Shown here: positions 1 through 9,223 of the stretch, in pieces | Numbering within the stretch: the first letter of the stretch is position 1 | How the letters are laid out: each line of letters begins with the position of its first letter | NCBI GenBank assembly: GCA_017480345.1 | Contig: JAFVAU010000026.1 | Span: 1-64,000, forward strand | Direction of reading: 5' to 3' | Source of the DNA: Bacteroidales bacterium | Lineage (GTDB): Bacteria; Bacteroidota; Bacteroidia; Bacteroidales; UBA932 | DNA length: 64,000 nt | The notes under the pieces: generated by a model | Database searches by the model: none | Told to the model about the DNA's origin: nothing | What the model saw: only the letters and a program-made list of their open reading frames with translations | Made by a program: the position numbers and the translations under genes

Positions 1-899
1 TGCTCCGCCACCAGGTTCATTTTCAAGCGTTCTCCCAGCCCCATCTTGACGGTGCTTCCCTTATCGGCCACAAAATAACCGGGGTGGCAGGCATAATAGG
101 GAATGGTGAAATCCACCGACTTCTTCCTTTCGTCGGTAATGAACAGGCAGGCCGATACGACGTCGCACTGGCCCGTATTCAGGGCAAGCATGGCCGATGC
201 CAGTTCCTGAAGCTTCATCTCGAAGGGCCGGCCGCTCCAGATGGCGAAGCGCCGGAGGATGTCGGCATCCATCCCCTGCCACTCCCCGCCGGCTCCCAAA
301 AAGCAAATGGGCTCCATGTGGGTGCCCGTCACGCATCTGAACGAGGTGGCGCCGGGTTTCGGAGCGGCCGGAGGAAGGGGCACGGGGGCACCGCCCCGGG
401 TCCAATAAGCGATGATGGCATCCAGGGTTCCGTCGGCCTTGGATTCGGAGAGGAAGCGGTTCATCTGGTCCTGCAGTTCTTGATTCCCCTTGCGGACGGC
501 AAAGGCCACGTCGAAGGCCTCTTCCCCGAGGAAGGCCAGGGAAATCTGCAGGCGCTCCTGCATCTTGGGCGGATAGGCTATCTCCGCGGTGACGTACACA
601 TCGGCCATGCCCTTTTTCAGGGCTTGTACGCAGTCCACATCCGAACTTGTACGAAAGAGGGTCACGTCTTCCCGGCCGGAGTACTTATGGTCGTAATACG
701 TTCCGGGCATGGTGGTTATGACCAGGCCGGAGAGGTCTTCTTCGGAATGGAGCCGGCGTGCTGGCTCCTTTTCTTCCGAACAGGCCCACAGGCACCCCGA
801 CAGCAGGGCTCCTAAAACAAAAGGTTGAATATGACGTGTTTTCCGCAAGGCTCTGCAAAGATAATAAAAATGCGCCGGACACTCTTCCCTCAAGGCCAT
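1..899 (-). CDS. Solute-binding (SBP_bac_3-like) lipoprotein, C-terminus beyond the window
   Basis: The minus strand is open from an ATG at 899 to the window edge, so the gene is partial. The translation has a lipoprotein-like start (hydrophobic FVLGALLSGCLWAC, then SEEKE) and then two segments resembling the family 3 extracellular solute-binding fold. The first ends with the typical DGTLDAIIAYW; the second opens with a GMDADILRRFA stretch and contains FTIPYYACHPGYFVAD. Proteins like this bind amino acids or similar small polar solutes outside the inner membrane for ABC import, or serve as sensor domains. The start is uncertain: ATG 899 is the longest, but a TTG at 848 would put the signal peptide right at the N-terminus, and a promoter element at 856-863 lies between the two. 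What follows the second domain is outside the window. Confidence 0.7.
   Translation of the reverse strand, partial: MALREECPAHFYYLCRALRKTRHIQPFVLGALLSGCLWACSEEKEPARRLHSEEDLSGLVITTMPGTYYDHKYSGREDVTLFRTSSDVDCVQALKKGMADVYVTAEIAYPPKMQERLQISLAFLGEEAFDVAFAVRKGNQELQDQMNRFLSESKADGTLDAIIAYWTRGGAPVPLPPAAPKPGATSFRCVTGTHMEPICFLGAGGEWQGMDADILRRFAIWSGRPFEMKLQELASAMLALNTGQCDVVSACLFITDERKKSVDFTIPYYACHPGYFVADKGSTVKMGLGERLKMNLVAE
856..863 (-). promoter_or_regulatory. -7 promoter element TATCTTTG
   Basis: On the minus strand this reads TATCTTTG, matching the Bacteroidetes -7 consensus TAnnTTTG. It is only 7 nt before a TTG codon at 848 that is in frame with the lipoprotein gene. If it is used, translation begins at TTG 848 and the mRNA has almost no leader. 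Confidence 0.45.
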
Positions 900-986
900 G
901 AAACCATATATGGCCCTTGCCGACAAGGTCAAAAAAGAATCCATGAAAAAGTTTGATGAGGTGTAGGCTGAATGGATTCCTTTGAT

Positions 987-994
987 TATCTTTG
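987..994 (+). promoter_or_regulatory. -7 promoter element TATCTTTG for the ORF6N gene
   Basis: TATCTTTG matches the Bacteroidetes -7 consensus. It is 20 nt before the ATG at 1015, a normal leader length, with a TTTG-like stretch just upstream. Confidence 0.5.
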
Positions 995-1014
995 ACAAAA
1001 TATGATTTGAGGCT

Positions 1015-1980
1015 ATGGCAAAGAAGGAAAAAGGGCTAAACAATGATAAGGAGGCTATCGCAAAAAGCGATAACCTGTATCAAAGTAACAATCAGTTGAG
1101 TATAGTCCCTATAGAGAAGAGAATCTATTTGGTTCGGGACACGCAGGTTATGATTGACCTGGACCTTGCATCCTTGTATGATGTAGAGAATCGCTCTTTA
1201 AGGCAGGCTGTCAGGAGAAATCTCGACAGTTTCCCGGAGGATTTTATGTTCCGGCTTTCACAAAACGAGGCTAACGACCTGATAGCCAAAGGGGTGTCAC
1301 AATCTGTGATACCCCCTGGTTACAATACTGGAGGGGCAGAAATGTATGCCTTTACAGAACAAGGTGTAGCCATGCTTGCCACCGTCTTAAAAAGTCCAAA
1401 GGCAAGGGCTGTGAGCATTGACATCATGCGGGCATTTGTTGCCATGCGTCATTTCTTAATGTCAAATGCCCAGGTCTTTCAACGCCTGGACAGACTTGAG
1501 ATTCGCCAATTGGAAACAGAGCACAAGATTGAACAGGTTTTTGCCAAGCTTGACGAAGGGGCCGAAGACAATAAGCAGTGCATCTTTTTTGACGGACAGG
1601 TCTATGATGCTTACGAGTTTATCTGCAATCTGATAAAAAGCGCCACCACTCGTATCGTCCTCATCGATAACTATGTAGATCATACTGTTCTTACTATGCT
1701 TGACAAACGGGAACCGGGCGTGGATGCGACCATCTATACGCAAAAAGCGGGCGACCAGTTTAAACTGGACATTGCTAAGCATGATGCCCAGTATCCGCCT
1801 ATTCCGGTTTGGATCTTCAAGATGTCCCATGACAGATTCCTCATCATTGATGACCGGGTGTATCATGTGGGGGCCTCGATTAAAGACCTCGGCAAGAAGT
1901 GGTTTGCAGTGTCCCTCATGGAAGCTCAGGACGCTAACGTTATCATTACCAGGCTTCAAGCGGACTCTTCAAGCATCTAA
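1015..1980 (+). CDS. ORF6N domain protein with a PLD-like C-terminal region
   Basis: This 321-residue protein has an ORF6N domain at about residues 30-140 (PIEKRIYLVRDTQVMIDLDLA, then LYDVENRSLRQAVRRN and FTEQGVAMLATVL). ORF6N is a DNA-binding-type domain first described in phage proteins and common in Bacteroidetes chromosomes. A short helical linker (about 155-180) leads to a C-terminal region (about 190-320) with LIDNYVD and HDRFLIIDDRVYHVGASIKDLGKKW, which resembles half of a phospholipase-D-type HxK site with Arg in place of Lys. The cellular role of this family is not established. The start is supported by the -7 element 20 nt upstream. No phage genes flank it, so it looks like a resident single gene. 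Confidence 0.8.
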   Translation: MAKKEKGLNNDKEAIAKSDNLYQSNNQLSIVPIEKRIYLVRDTQVMIDLDLASLYDVENRSLRQAVRRNLDSFPEDFMFRLSQNEANDLIAKGVSQSVIPPGYNTGGAEMYAFTEQGVAMLATVLKSPKARAVSIDIMRAFVAMRHFLMSNAQVFQRLDRLEIRQLETEHKIEQVFAKLDEGAEDNKQCIFFDGQVYDAYEFICNLIKSATTRIVLIDNYVDHTVLTMLDKREPGVDATIYTQKAGDQFKLDIAKHDAQYPPIPVWIFKMSHDRFLIIDDRVYHVGASIKDLGKKWFAVSLMEAQDANVIITRLQADSSSI

Positions 1981-2032
1981 AACGGGCATCTCACGTGTCG
2001 TTTCCTCGCCGAATTCCGGAGAGCGGAGGAGA

Positions 2033-2129
2033 CGAGATTCCGGCTTCGCCGGCATCAGCCGCTTTCTGGCGGCAGCCCCTCTCCCCCCGCACATCTCGTC
2101 CCCTCCGAGATTCCGGCTTCGCCGGCATC
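2033..2129. repeat. Pair of identical 24-bp palindromic repeats
   Basis: The same 24 bases occur at 2033-2056 and 2106-2129. Each contains the stem-loop CCGGCTTCGCCGG. They lie between the ORF6N gene and the tRNA-Ser in about 230 bp of GC-rich sequence with other small hairpins and no plausible gene. They resemble short intergenic palindromic repeats; related but not identical motifs occur at 24.8 and 25.2 kb. Confidence 0.6.
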
Positions 2130-2155
2130 TCTCCCGCCTGCGGCGGGCTTGCCAT

Positions 2156-2210
2156 AATGAAACCGAAAAACCGCGCTCAAGCAAGCTTGGCGCGGCCTTT
2201 CGGTTTCATT
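2156..2210 (-). terminator. Long perfect hairpin downstream of tRNA-Ser
   Basis: AATGAAACCGAAA at 2156-2168 pairs exactly with TTTCGGTTTCATT at 2198-2210, and an inner CCGCGC/GCGCGG stem continues the hairpin. It begins 3 bp past the tRNA 3' end, so it could end or process the tRNA transcript. It lacks a strong T tract, so it may instead be a palindromic repeat. Confidence 0.45.
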
Positions 2211-2213
2211 AGG

Positions 2214-2302
2214 CGGAGGGGACGAGATTCGAACTCGTGGTACAGAATAACCCGTACGGCAGTTTAGCAAACTGCTGGTTTCAGCCACTCACCCACCCCT
2301 CC
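2214..2302 (-). tRNA. tRNA-Ser (anticodon GCU)
   Basis: The minus strand folds as a class II tRNA. The acceptor stem is GGAGGGG/CCCCTCC with discriminator G. The anticodon arm CAGTTTGCTAAACTG carries GCT, reading AGC/AGU serine codons. A long variable arm is closed by GTAC/GTAC pairing, and the T arm is ACGAGTTCGAATCTCGT. The genome encodes GCC then T after the acceptor stem, so the full CCA end must be added after transcription. Confidence 0.95.
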
Positions 2303-2344
2303 GGATCTGGTGTTTTCTGAAACTCCCGCGGTTAGACGGGACTG

Positions 2345-2352
2345 CAAAGATA
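2345..2352 (-). promoter_or_regulatory. -7 element TATCTTTG for tRNA-Ser
   Basis: The minus strand reads TATCTTTGCAG about 42 nt upstream of the mature tRNA 5' end, with a TTG about 17 nt further upstream as a possible -33 element. It is divergent from the secDF promoter at 2405-2412. Confidence 0.6.
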
Positions 2353-2404
2353 CTACTTTTTGCGCAATTCGCAAGGGAAAGATTGAAAAATCAGAAAAAA
2401 AGCG

Positions 2405-2412
2405 TAAATTTG
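2405..2412 (+). promoter_or_regulatory. -7 element TAAATTTG for secDF
   Basis: TAAATTTGCAG matches TAnnTTTG and is about 50 nt before the secDF ATG. The same TAAATTTGC form recurs before ruvA, sufS, hflX, ybeY and coaX in this window. Confidence 0.6.
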
Positions 2413-2463
2413 CAGGCTTAATGTAAACTGACTTGAAACAAGTTAAATTAAAATCATAAAAAC

Positions 2464-5430
2464 ATGCAAAGCAAAGGATGGATTAGATTTGTTGCAATTC
2501 TGCTTGGCATCGCCAGCCTCTGGCAGCTCTCCTTCACCGCTGTTACGCGTTATCAGGAGAGCAAGGCTGCTAAATTTGCAGAGGCTCAGGCCCAGCAGTT
2601 TGTACAGGCAAACAATGTCCCCGCCGAGGTCCTGGAATATGTGAAGGACTCTGTGGCCAACAACGTGAACAGGGCCTATGTGGATTCCCTGAACAACGAG
2701 AATGTGTACATGTGGTACACCTTCAAGCAGGTCAAGGAAAAGGAAATCAACCTGGGTCTGGACCTCAAGGGCGGTATGAACGTGATGCTGCAGGTGCAGC
2801 TGGAAGATGTTCTGAAGGCCCTGGCCGCCAACCCGAACGACCCCGACTTCGTGGCCGCCATGGCCAAGGCCAAGGAAGAGAACGTGAACGACAGCCGTGA
2901 CTTCATCGGCCTGTTCGAGAGCGCCTGGAGCCAGGTTGCCCCCGGCCGCCGCCTCAACGAGATCTTCGCCACCACCGAACTCCGCGACAAGATTAACAAC
3001 GAGTCTTCCAACGCCGAGGTGATTACGGCCCTGCGCGCCGAAGCCAAGAGCGCCATTGACGATTCCTTCAATGTACTCCGCAAGCGTATCGACCGCCTGG
3101 GAGTTACCCAGCCCAATATCCAGCAGGTTTCCAACGCCGGTAAGATTCTCATCGAACTCCCGGGTGTTAAGGATCCCGAGCGTGTGCGCAAGCTCCTGCA
3201 GGGCACCGCTTCCCTGGAATTCTGGCCCACCTTCAACGCCAACGAGATTGACCTGGAGACGGCCGACGCCCGCGTAGCGGAACTGCTCGCCGGCGAAGGC
3301 TCTGCCGTGGCCAACCCGCTGTTCAGCGTGCTCCTCCCTACCGGCGGTGCATCGGCCTGCCTGGGTTATGCCAGCGCCATTGACACCACCACCGTGAACA
3401 CCTACCTGGCCATGGCCGCCGAGTATCTCCCGGCCGAATTCCGTGGCGCCTGGTCCGTGAAACCCGTGGAGCAGCAGTTTGACAAGGACGGCAACCCCTA
3501 CTACAGCGATGCCGTGGTTGGCAAATACGAGCTCATCGCCCTCAAGGTGACGGATCCGGACGGAAACGCTCCCCTGGACGGCAGCGTGGTCACGGACACC
3601 CGCGTGAACTTCAACGGCGCCCAGCGCGGTAACGGCGCTCCCTCCGTTTCCATGACCATGAACCGGGAAGGAGCCAATGTCTGGGCCAACCTTACCAAGG
3701 ACAACATCGGCCGTCAGGTGGCCATTGTCCTGGATGGTCTTGTGTATTCCTACCCCGTGGTTAACACCGCCATCACCGGCGGCTCCTCCGAGATCACCGG
3801 AAACTTCTCCGTGGACGAGGCTGAAGACCTTGCCAACGTGCTGAAGGCCGGTAAGCTGCGCGCTCCTGCCACCATCATCCAGGAGCAGGTTGTGGGTCCT
3901 TCCCTGGGTTCCGCTTCCATCCGCGCCGGTCTCATCTCCTTCCTCATCGCCTTCATCCTGGTGCTCATCTACATGGTGCTCTTCTACCGTGGCGCCGGTC
4001 TGGTAGCCGATGTTGCCCTGCTGTGCAACGTCCTGCTGCTGTTCGGCGTGCTGGTGTCCTTCGGCGCCGTGCTCACCCTGCCCGGTATCGCCGGTCTGGT
4101 CCTGACCCTGGGCATGGCCGTGGATGCCAACGTGATTATCTATGAGCGTATCAAGGAAGAACTGGCTGCCGGCAAGGGCTTCTCCCTGGCCGTGCACGAC
4201 GGTTACAAGAACGCTTACAGCGCCATCATCGACGGTCAGGTGACCACCCTCCTGACGGGTATCATCCTGTTCCTCGCCGGTTCCGGTCCTGTGCGCGGCT
4301 TCGCCACCACGCTCATCATCGGTATCATCACCTCCGTCCTCACCTCCATCTTCATCACCCGTCTGATCTTCGACGACCGCATCAAGAAGGGTAAGACCGT
4401 TTCCCTGTCCAACAAGTTCACGGAGAACTTCCTCAAGAACACCAAGGTGGACTTCATCGGCCTCAAGAAATACTCTTACATCATTTCCGGCGCCCTCATC
4501 GTGATTGCCATCGCTTCCATCGGCCTCAAGGGCTTCAGCTATGGCGTAGACTTCACCGGTGGCCGCACCTATGTGGTCCGCTTCGACCAGAGCGTCACCG
4601 CTGAGAGCGTGCGTTCCGCCGTGGAAGACACCTTCCGCGCCGCTGCCGAGAAGGCCGGTATCGACCAGTCCTCCGTAGAGGTGAAGCAGTTCGGTGGCGA
4701 TGCCCAGATGAAGATTTCCACCCAGTACAAGTACCGTGAGGAAAGCTCTGCCGTAGACACCGAGATTGAAGGCCTGCTGTATGAGTCCCTGAAGGGCTTC
4801 TACAAGGAAAACATTACGCTCTCCAGCTTCACTTCCACGCTGGAAAGCCCCAACGGTATCGTGTCCTCCGACAAGGTGTCGGCCTCCATCTCCAACGAAA
4901 TCACCAACCGCGCCATCATCTCCGTGCTGCTGGCCCTGCTGGTGATCTTCGCCTACATCGCCTTCCGCTTCAAGGGCTGGACCTGGGGTCTGGGCGGTGT
5001 GGTCTCCCTGGCCCACACGGCTATCATCATCATCGGCTTCTTCTCCCTGTTCAACGGTATCCTGCCGTTCAACCTGGATGTGGACCAGACGTTCATCGCC
5101 GCCATCCTCACCATCATCGGTTACGCCATCAACGATAACGTGGTTATCTTCGACCGTATCCGTGAGCAGAGGGGCCTGCACCCGAAGGACGACTTCCGCA
5201 GCACCGTGAACACGGCTCTGAACGCCACCCTCACCCGTACGGTGAACACCTCCGTGTCCACCCTCCTCCCTATGATTGCCATTGCCATCTGGGGCGGTGA
5301 GAGCATCCGCGGTCTGGCCGTGGCCCTGTGCCTGGGTGTGCTCATCGGCACCTACGCCTCCATCATGATTGGTACGCCCATCATGTACGACGCCACCATG
5401 GCCGCTGCCAAGAAGAAAGAGCAGAAGTAA
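2464..5430 (+). CDS. secDF: Protein translocase subunit SecDF (fused SecD-SecF)
   Basis: This 988-residue inner-membrane RND-type protein uses the proton gradient to help pull secreted proteins through SecYEG. It begins with one N-terminal membrane helix and a periplasmic region with the SecD signature LGLDLKGGMNV (about residues 96-106). The SecD membrane block (about 480-640) includes TLGMAVDANVIIYERIKEEL. The SecF half starts near 675 with YGVDFTGGRTYVVRF and ends with a membrane block containing TIIGYAINDNVVIFDRIREQ (about 880-900). SecD and SecF are separate in many bacteria, and the fusion is normal in Bacteroidetes. The gene stands alone: a -7 element lies 50 nt upstream and a terminator hairpin follows the stop codon. 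A 912-codon opposite-strand frame over it is a codon-usage shadow. Confidence 0.97.
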   Translation: MQSKGWIRFVAILLGIASLWQLSFTAVTRYQESKAAKFAEAQAQQFVQANNVPAEVLEYVKDSVANNVNRAYVDSLNNENVYMWYTFKQVKEKEINLGLDLKGGMNVMLQVQLEDVLKALAANPNDPDFVAAMAKAKEENVNDSRDFIGLFESAWSQVAPGRRLNEIFATTELRDKINNESSNAEVITALRAEAKSAIDDSFNVLRKRIDRLGVTQPNIQQVSNAGKILIELPGVKDPERVRKLLQGTASLEFWPTFNANEIDLETADARVAELLAGEGSAVANPLFSVLLPTGGASACLGYASAIDTTTVNTYLAMAAEYLPAEFRGAWSVKPVEQQFDKDGNPYYSDAVVGKYELIALKVTDPDGNAPLDGSVVTDTRVNFNGAQRGNGAPSVSMTMNREGANVWANLTKDNIGRQVAIVLDGLVYSYPVVNTAITGGSSEITGNFSVDEAEDLANVLKAGKLRAPATIIQEQVVGPSLGSASIRAGLISFLIAFILVLIYMVLFYRGAGLVADVALLCNVLLLFGVLVSFGAVLTLPGIAGLVLTLGMAVDANVIIYERIKEELAAGKGFSLAVHDGYKNAYSAIIDGQVTTLLTGIILFLAGSGPVRGFATTLIIGIITSVLTSIFITRLIFDDRIKKGKTVSLSNKFTENFLKNTKVDFIGLKKYSYIISGALIVIAIASIGLKGFSYGVDFTGGRTYVVRFDQSVTAESVRSAVEDTFRAAAEKAGIDQSSVEVKQFGGDAQMKISTQYKYREESSAVDTEIEGLLYESLKGFYKENITLSSFTSTLESPNGIVSSDKVSASISNEITNRAIISVLLALLVIFAYIAFRFKGWTWGLGGVVSLAHTAIIIIGFFSLFNGILPFNLDVDQTFIAAILTIIGYAINDNVVIFDRIREQRGLHPKDDFRSTVNTALNATLTRTVNTSVSTLLPMIAIAIWGGESIRGLAVALCLGVLIGTYASIMIGTPIMYDATMAAAKKKEQK

Positions 5431-5449
5431 AAAATATTACATAAGAAAG

Positions 5450-5482
5450 AAACCGCGACCTTTGAGGGGCCGCGGTTTTTTT
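5450..5482 (+). terminator. Rho-independent terminator after secDF
   Basis: AAACCGCG at 5450-5457 pairs with CGCGGTTT at 5471-5478 and is followed by a run of T, 20 bp after the secDF stop codon. The T run merges into the dnaE promoter. Confidence 0.85.
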
Positions 5483-5483
5483 G

Positions 5484-5491
5484 TACCTTTA
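5484..5491 (+). promoter_or_regulatory. -7-like element TACCTTTA just before dnaE
   Basis: TACCTTTA matches TAnnTTTG at 7 of 8 positions and ends 4 nt before the dnaE ATG, leaving essentially no 5' leader. Its place directly behind the secDF terminator supports an independent promoter. Confidence 0.4.
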
Positions 5492-5495
5492 CGCC

Positions 5496-8400
5496 ATGAG
5501 TTTCGTTCACCTCCATGTCCACACCCAGTACTCCATTCTGGACGGACTTTCTTCCATAGAGCAGCTGTTCAACCGGGCCGATGAGCTGGGCATGCCCGCC
5601 ATTGCCATCACGGACCACGGCAACATGTACGGCGTCAAGGAGTTCTTCAAGTATGCCAAGAAGCACCCCAACGTGAAGCCCATCATCGGCTGTGAGATTT
5701 ATGTGTCCAAGGGAGACCACCGGGTCCGGGAAAAGGGTTATTATCACCTGATCCTGCTGGCCAAGAACTACCAGGGATACCTGAATCTGGTGAAGATTGT
5801 TTCCGAGGGCCATATCAACGGCATGTATTACCGGCCCCGGGTGAGCCATGAGGTGATTGAGAAGTACCACGAGGGGCTCATCTGTTCATCGGCCTGCATG
5901 GCGGGAGAAGTGCCCAGGGCCATCCTGGCGCATGACGACGCGGCCGTGGAGAAGGCCATCGAATGGCACAAGCGGGTGTTCGGGGAGGACTACTACCTGG
6001 AGGTGATGAAGCACAAGACGGAGGTCCCCGGCCTGGACAACGAGCTGTACAAGAACCAGTGCTACTACTCGGAGGAAATCTTCAAGCTGGCCGCCAAGCA
6101 CGGCATCAAGGTGATTGCCACCAACGACGCCCACTTCGTGCGCAAGGAAGACGGCCCCGTGCATGACCGCCTCATCTGCCTCAATACCAACGCCAACATT
6201 GACGACCCTGACCGCCTGCGCTATACCCAGCAGGAATACATCAAGACGGAAGAGGAAATGCGGGAGCTGTTCCCGGACCACCCGGAGTGCATTGAAAACA
6301 CCCTGGAAGTGGCCTCCAAGATAGAAAGCTACTCCATCGACCGGGATCCGGTGCTGCCCGTCTACGAGATAGACCCCGCCTTCATGGCCGATATAGACAA
6401 GCATCTGGAAAAGTACAAGGATATCATCGATGCAGGCCGATGCGACAAGCACGGGACCTACCGCGGGGACGGATTCTGCCACTCCGTGGCCTACCTGTGT
6501 CACCTCACTTACGAGGGCGCCCACATGCGTTACGGGGAAACCCTGACGCCGGAGCAGGAAGAGCGCATAGACTTTGAGCTCAAGACCATCTGCCGCATGG
6601 GCTATCCGGACTATTTCCTCATTGTGCAGGACTACATTGCGGCCTCCCGCGCCATGGGTTCCATGGTGGGCCCGGGCCGTGGATCGGCCGCAGGCTCCGT
6701 AGTGGCCTACTGCCTCAAAATCACCAACCTGGACCCCATCAAATACCAGCTCCTGTTCGAGCGTTTCCTGAACCCGGACCGCATTTCCCTGCCGGATATA
6801 GACGTGGACTTTGAAGACCTTACCAAGGCCCATGAGTATGTGGAGAGGAAATACGGCGCCTCCCATGTGTCCCGCGTGATCACCTTCGGCACCATGGCGG
6901 CCAAGAGCGCCATCAAGGATGTGGCCCGCATCAGCCGGGTGAGCATTGACGAGAGCAACCGCCTCACCAAGATGGTCCCGGACCGCCTGCAGGACGAGAA
7001 AGGCGAAGACTTGAAGATCACCCTCAAGAACTGCCTCAAGTATGTCCCGGAGATGAAAAAAGAGCTGGAAAGCGGCCCCGAAATCAACCGGGAAGTGCTC
7101 AGGTATGCGGAAGCCCTGGAAGGGACGGTGCGGCAGGTGGGCATGCATGCCTGCGCCACCATCATCGGCCGGGGAGATTTGACGGATTACCTTCCCATCT
7201 GCCTGTCCAAGGATAAGGAAACCGGGGAGGATGTGCGCACCTCGCAGTACGACGGGCACTATATCGAGGACGTGGGCATGCTCAAGATGGACTTCCTGGG
7301 CCTGATAACGCTCCAGATTATCCACAATTGCCTGGACCTTATCAAAGAGCACCACGGAGAGGATATCGACATAGAAGCCATTCCCATTGACGACGTTCCC
7401 ACTTATGAACTTTACGGCCGTGGAGACACCACCTCCGTGTTCCAGTTCGAATCGGAAGGCATGAAAACTTGGCTGCAGAAGCTGCGCCCCTCGCGTTTTG
7501 AGGACCTTATTGCCATGAACGCCCTCTACCGGCCCGGACCCATGGACTACATCCCGGACTTTGTGGCCCGCAAGCTGGGAGATCAGGCCATCGAGTACGA
7601 CCTCCCGGAAATGGAAGAATACCTGCAGGACACCTATGGCGTAACCGTGTATCAGGAGCAGGTGATGCTGCTGTCCCAAAAGTTGGCCGGCTTCACCAAG
7701 GGCGAAGCCGACAAGCTCCGCAAGGCCATGGGAAAGAAGCAGATAGACATTCTGAATTCCCTCAAGGACAAGTTCATGAGCGGCGGCTTGGCCAACGGCC
7801 ATCCAGAGAAGGTGCTGGACAAGATCTGGAAAGACTGGGAGAAGTTTGCCCAGTACGCCTTCAACAAGTCCCACGCCACCTGCTACGCCTGGGTGAGCTA
7901 CCAGACCGGCTGGCTCAAATGCCACTATCCGTCCGAGTTCTTCGCCTCCTGCCTGGACTGCGCCAAGAGCATGGAGGAAATCATCAAGATTATGGACGAC
8001 TGCAAGAGCCATGGAATCAAGGTGTTGAGCCCGGATGTAAATGAGAGTGCCGGTCACTTTACCGTGAACAAGAACGGAGACGTACGTTTTGCCCTGGGGT
8101 CCATCAAGGGTTTTGGTGCCAACGTGGTGGAGGCTATCATGAAGGAGCGCGAGGAAAACGGCTTGTTCACAGACGTTTATGACTTCGTGGAGCGCATGGC
8201 CGGCAGCGTGAACCGCAAGAGTTTCGAGAACCTGGTGAATGCCGGCGCCCTGGACAGCCTGGGGCACAAGCGGAGCATGTACTTCCAGCCGGGAAGAGGC
8301 GGGGAGCTGTTTATCGACCAGATTGTCCGTTACGGAGAACTTGTCAAGGCAGACAGCCTTTCGGGCGGCGTGTCCCTGTTCGGAGACATGGAAGAAATGA

Positions 8401-9137
8401 AGCCGGAGCGCCCGGCCCTGCCGGACTTCGAAGGGGAAATGGACATCCTGGACATCCTGCAGAAGGAAAAGGAGCTGGTGGGCATGTACCTGAGCTCCCA
8501 TCCGCTGGACCGCTACCGCTTTGAGATAGACAACTTCTGCAACTGCAAGCTTAATGACCTGAGCGTCTTCGTGGCCGATTGTGAAAGCCGGAAGCAGACC
8601 GCCAAGGTGTATGTGGCCGGCATCGTGACGGATTTCAAGCAGCTTACCACCAAAACCGGCAAGCCCTATTCCCGCACCACCCTGGAGGATTACAGCGGCT
8701 CCTACGAACTCACGCTCTTCGGAAAAGACCACGAGACCTTCATGTCTTACATGACCCCGCACGCAACGCTGTTTTTAGAGGGCGTGGTGGAAGAAAAGTT
8801 CTTCGTCAAGCCGGAAGAGCGTGCGCAGGGCAAAACTTCGCCATATGCCTTTAAATTGCGCAAAGTGACGCTCCTGGGAAACATTTCCGACGACATCCTC
8901 ACCGGATTCTGCATGGATATCACCACGCCTATGCTCACCCAGCAGTTCCGGAAAGACCTGGTGGCCGTGGTGAAGAAGCACAAGGGCAACATTCCCCTCA
9001 CGCTCTATCTCTACGACCCCGTTACCCGCTACCGCATCCAGTTCTATTCCAAGAAATTCCAGGTGGCTGTTACCTCGGAGTTCCTCCAGGACCTTCAGCG
9101 GATAGGCGTGGACAAGTACGAAGTGACAAGGAAGTAA
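5496..9137 (+). CDS. dnaE: DNA polymerase III subunit alpha
   Basis: The replicative polymerase catalytic subunit, 1,213 residues. The start is the ATG at 5496, because MSFVHLHVHTQYS is the standard N-terminus of the PHP domain; the in-frame TTG 15 nt upstream would only add MYLYA across the promoter element. The PHP domain occupies about 2-290. The polymerase active site includes GRGSAAGS, the PDIDVDF aspartates (about 433-439) and GMLKMDFLGL (about residue 599). Finger and beta-binding regions follow, then an OB fold around 1035-1110 (AKVYVAGIVTDFKQL). The length is normal for DnaE1. The gene is transcribed alone between two terminators. A 958-codon antisense frame is a shadow. Confidence 0.97.
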   Translation: MSFVHLHVHTQYSILDGLSSIEQLFNRADELGMPAIAITDHGNMYGVKEFFKYAKKHPNVKPIIGCEIYVSKGDHRVREKGYYHLILLAKNYQGYLNLVKIVSEGHINGMYYRPRVSHEVIEKYHEGLICSSACMAGEVPRAILAHDDAAVEKAIEWHKRVFGEDYYLEVMKHKTEVPGLDNELYKNQCYYSEEIFKLAAKHGIKVIATNDAHFVRKEDGPVHDRLICLNTNANIDDPDRLRYTQQEYIKTEEEMRELFPDHPECIENTLEVASKIESYSIDRDPVLPVYEIDPAFMADIDKHLEKYKDIIDAGRCDKHGTYRGDGFCHSVAYLCHLTYEGAHMRYGETLTPEQEERIDFELKTICRMGYPDYFLIVQDYIAASRAMGSMVGPGRGSAAGSVVAYCLKITNLDPIKYQLLFERFLNPDRISLPDIDVDFEDLTKAHEYVERKYGASHVSRVITFGTMAAKSAIKDVARISRVSIDESNRLTKMVPDRLQDEKGEDLKITLKNCLKYVPEMKKELESGPEINREVLRYAEALEGTVRQVGMHACATIIGRGDLTDYLPICLSKDKETGEDVRTSQYDGHYIEDVGMLKMDFLGLITLQIIHNCLDLIKEHHGEDIDIEAIPIDDVPTYELYGRGDTTSVFQFESEGMKTWLQKLRPSRFEDLIAMNALYRPGPMDYIPDFVARKLGDQAIEYDLPEMEEYLQDTYGVTVYQEQVMLLSQKLAGFTKGEADKLRKAMGKKQIDILNSLKDKFMSGGLANGHPEKVLDKIWKDWEKFAQYAFNKSHATCYAWVSYQTGWLKCHYPSEFFASCLDCAKSMEEIIKIMDDCKSHGIKVLSPDVNESAGHFTVNKNGDVRFALGSIKGFGANVVEAIMKEREENGLFTDVYDFVERMAGSVNRKSFENLVNAGALDSLGHKRSMYFQPGRGGELFIDQIVRYGELVKADSLSGGVSLFGDMEEMKPERPALPDFEGEMDILDILQKEKELVGMYLSSHPLDRYRFEIDNFCNCKLNDLSVFVADCESRKQTAKVYVAGIVTDFKQLTTKTGKPYSRTTLEDYSGSYELTLFGKDHETFMSYMTPHATLFLEGVVEEKFFVKPEERAQGKTSPYAFKLRKVTLLGNISDDILTGFCMDITTPMLTQQFRKDLVAVVKKHKGNIPLTLYLYDPVTRYRIQFYSKKFQVAVTSEFLQDLQRIGVDKYEVTRK

Positions 9138-9146
9138 GCCCCCCAT

Positions 9147-9201
9147 AAAGAAACCACCCGCTACGCATTTTGTGACTGTAGTGCGTAGCGGGTGGCTTTA
9201 T
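9147..9201. terminator. Bidirectional terminator between dnaE and the DUF4923 gene
   Basis: A 14-bp stem (CCACCCGCTACGCA at 9154-9167 with its complement at 9182-9195) has A-rich sequence on the left and T-rich sequence on the right, between two convergent genes. It can end transcription from either side. Confidence 0.85.
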
Positions 9202-9223
9202 TGTGTTGTCAAAGGCGCAGAAG

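Noticed and set aside
898..966. 22-codon ORF (MKPYMALADKVKKESM...) before the ORF6N gene
   Set aside because: Too short, no promoter or ribosome-binding site, and it overlaps the start of the divergent lipoprotein gene; it could be a gene remnant but nothing supports expression.
2443..5181. 912-codon frame on the strand opposite secDF
   Set aside because: It is an antisense shadow of a strongly supported gene with third-position GC bias; the translation is low-complexity and has no recognisable domain.
5886..8762. 958-codon frame opposite dnaE
   Set aside because: Antisense shadow of dnaE; no signal, motif or promoter of its own.
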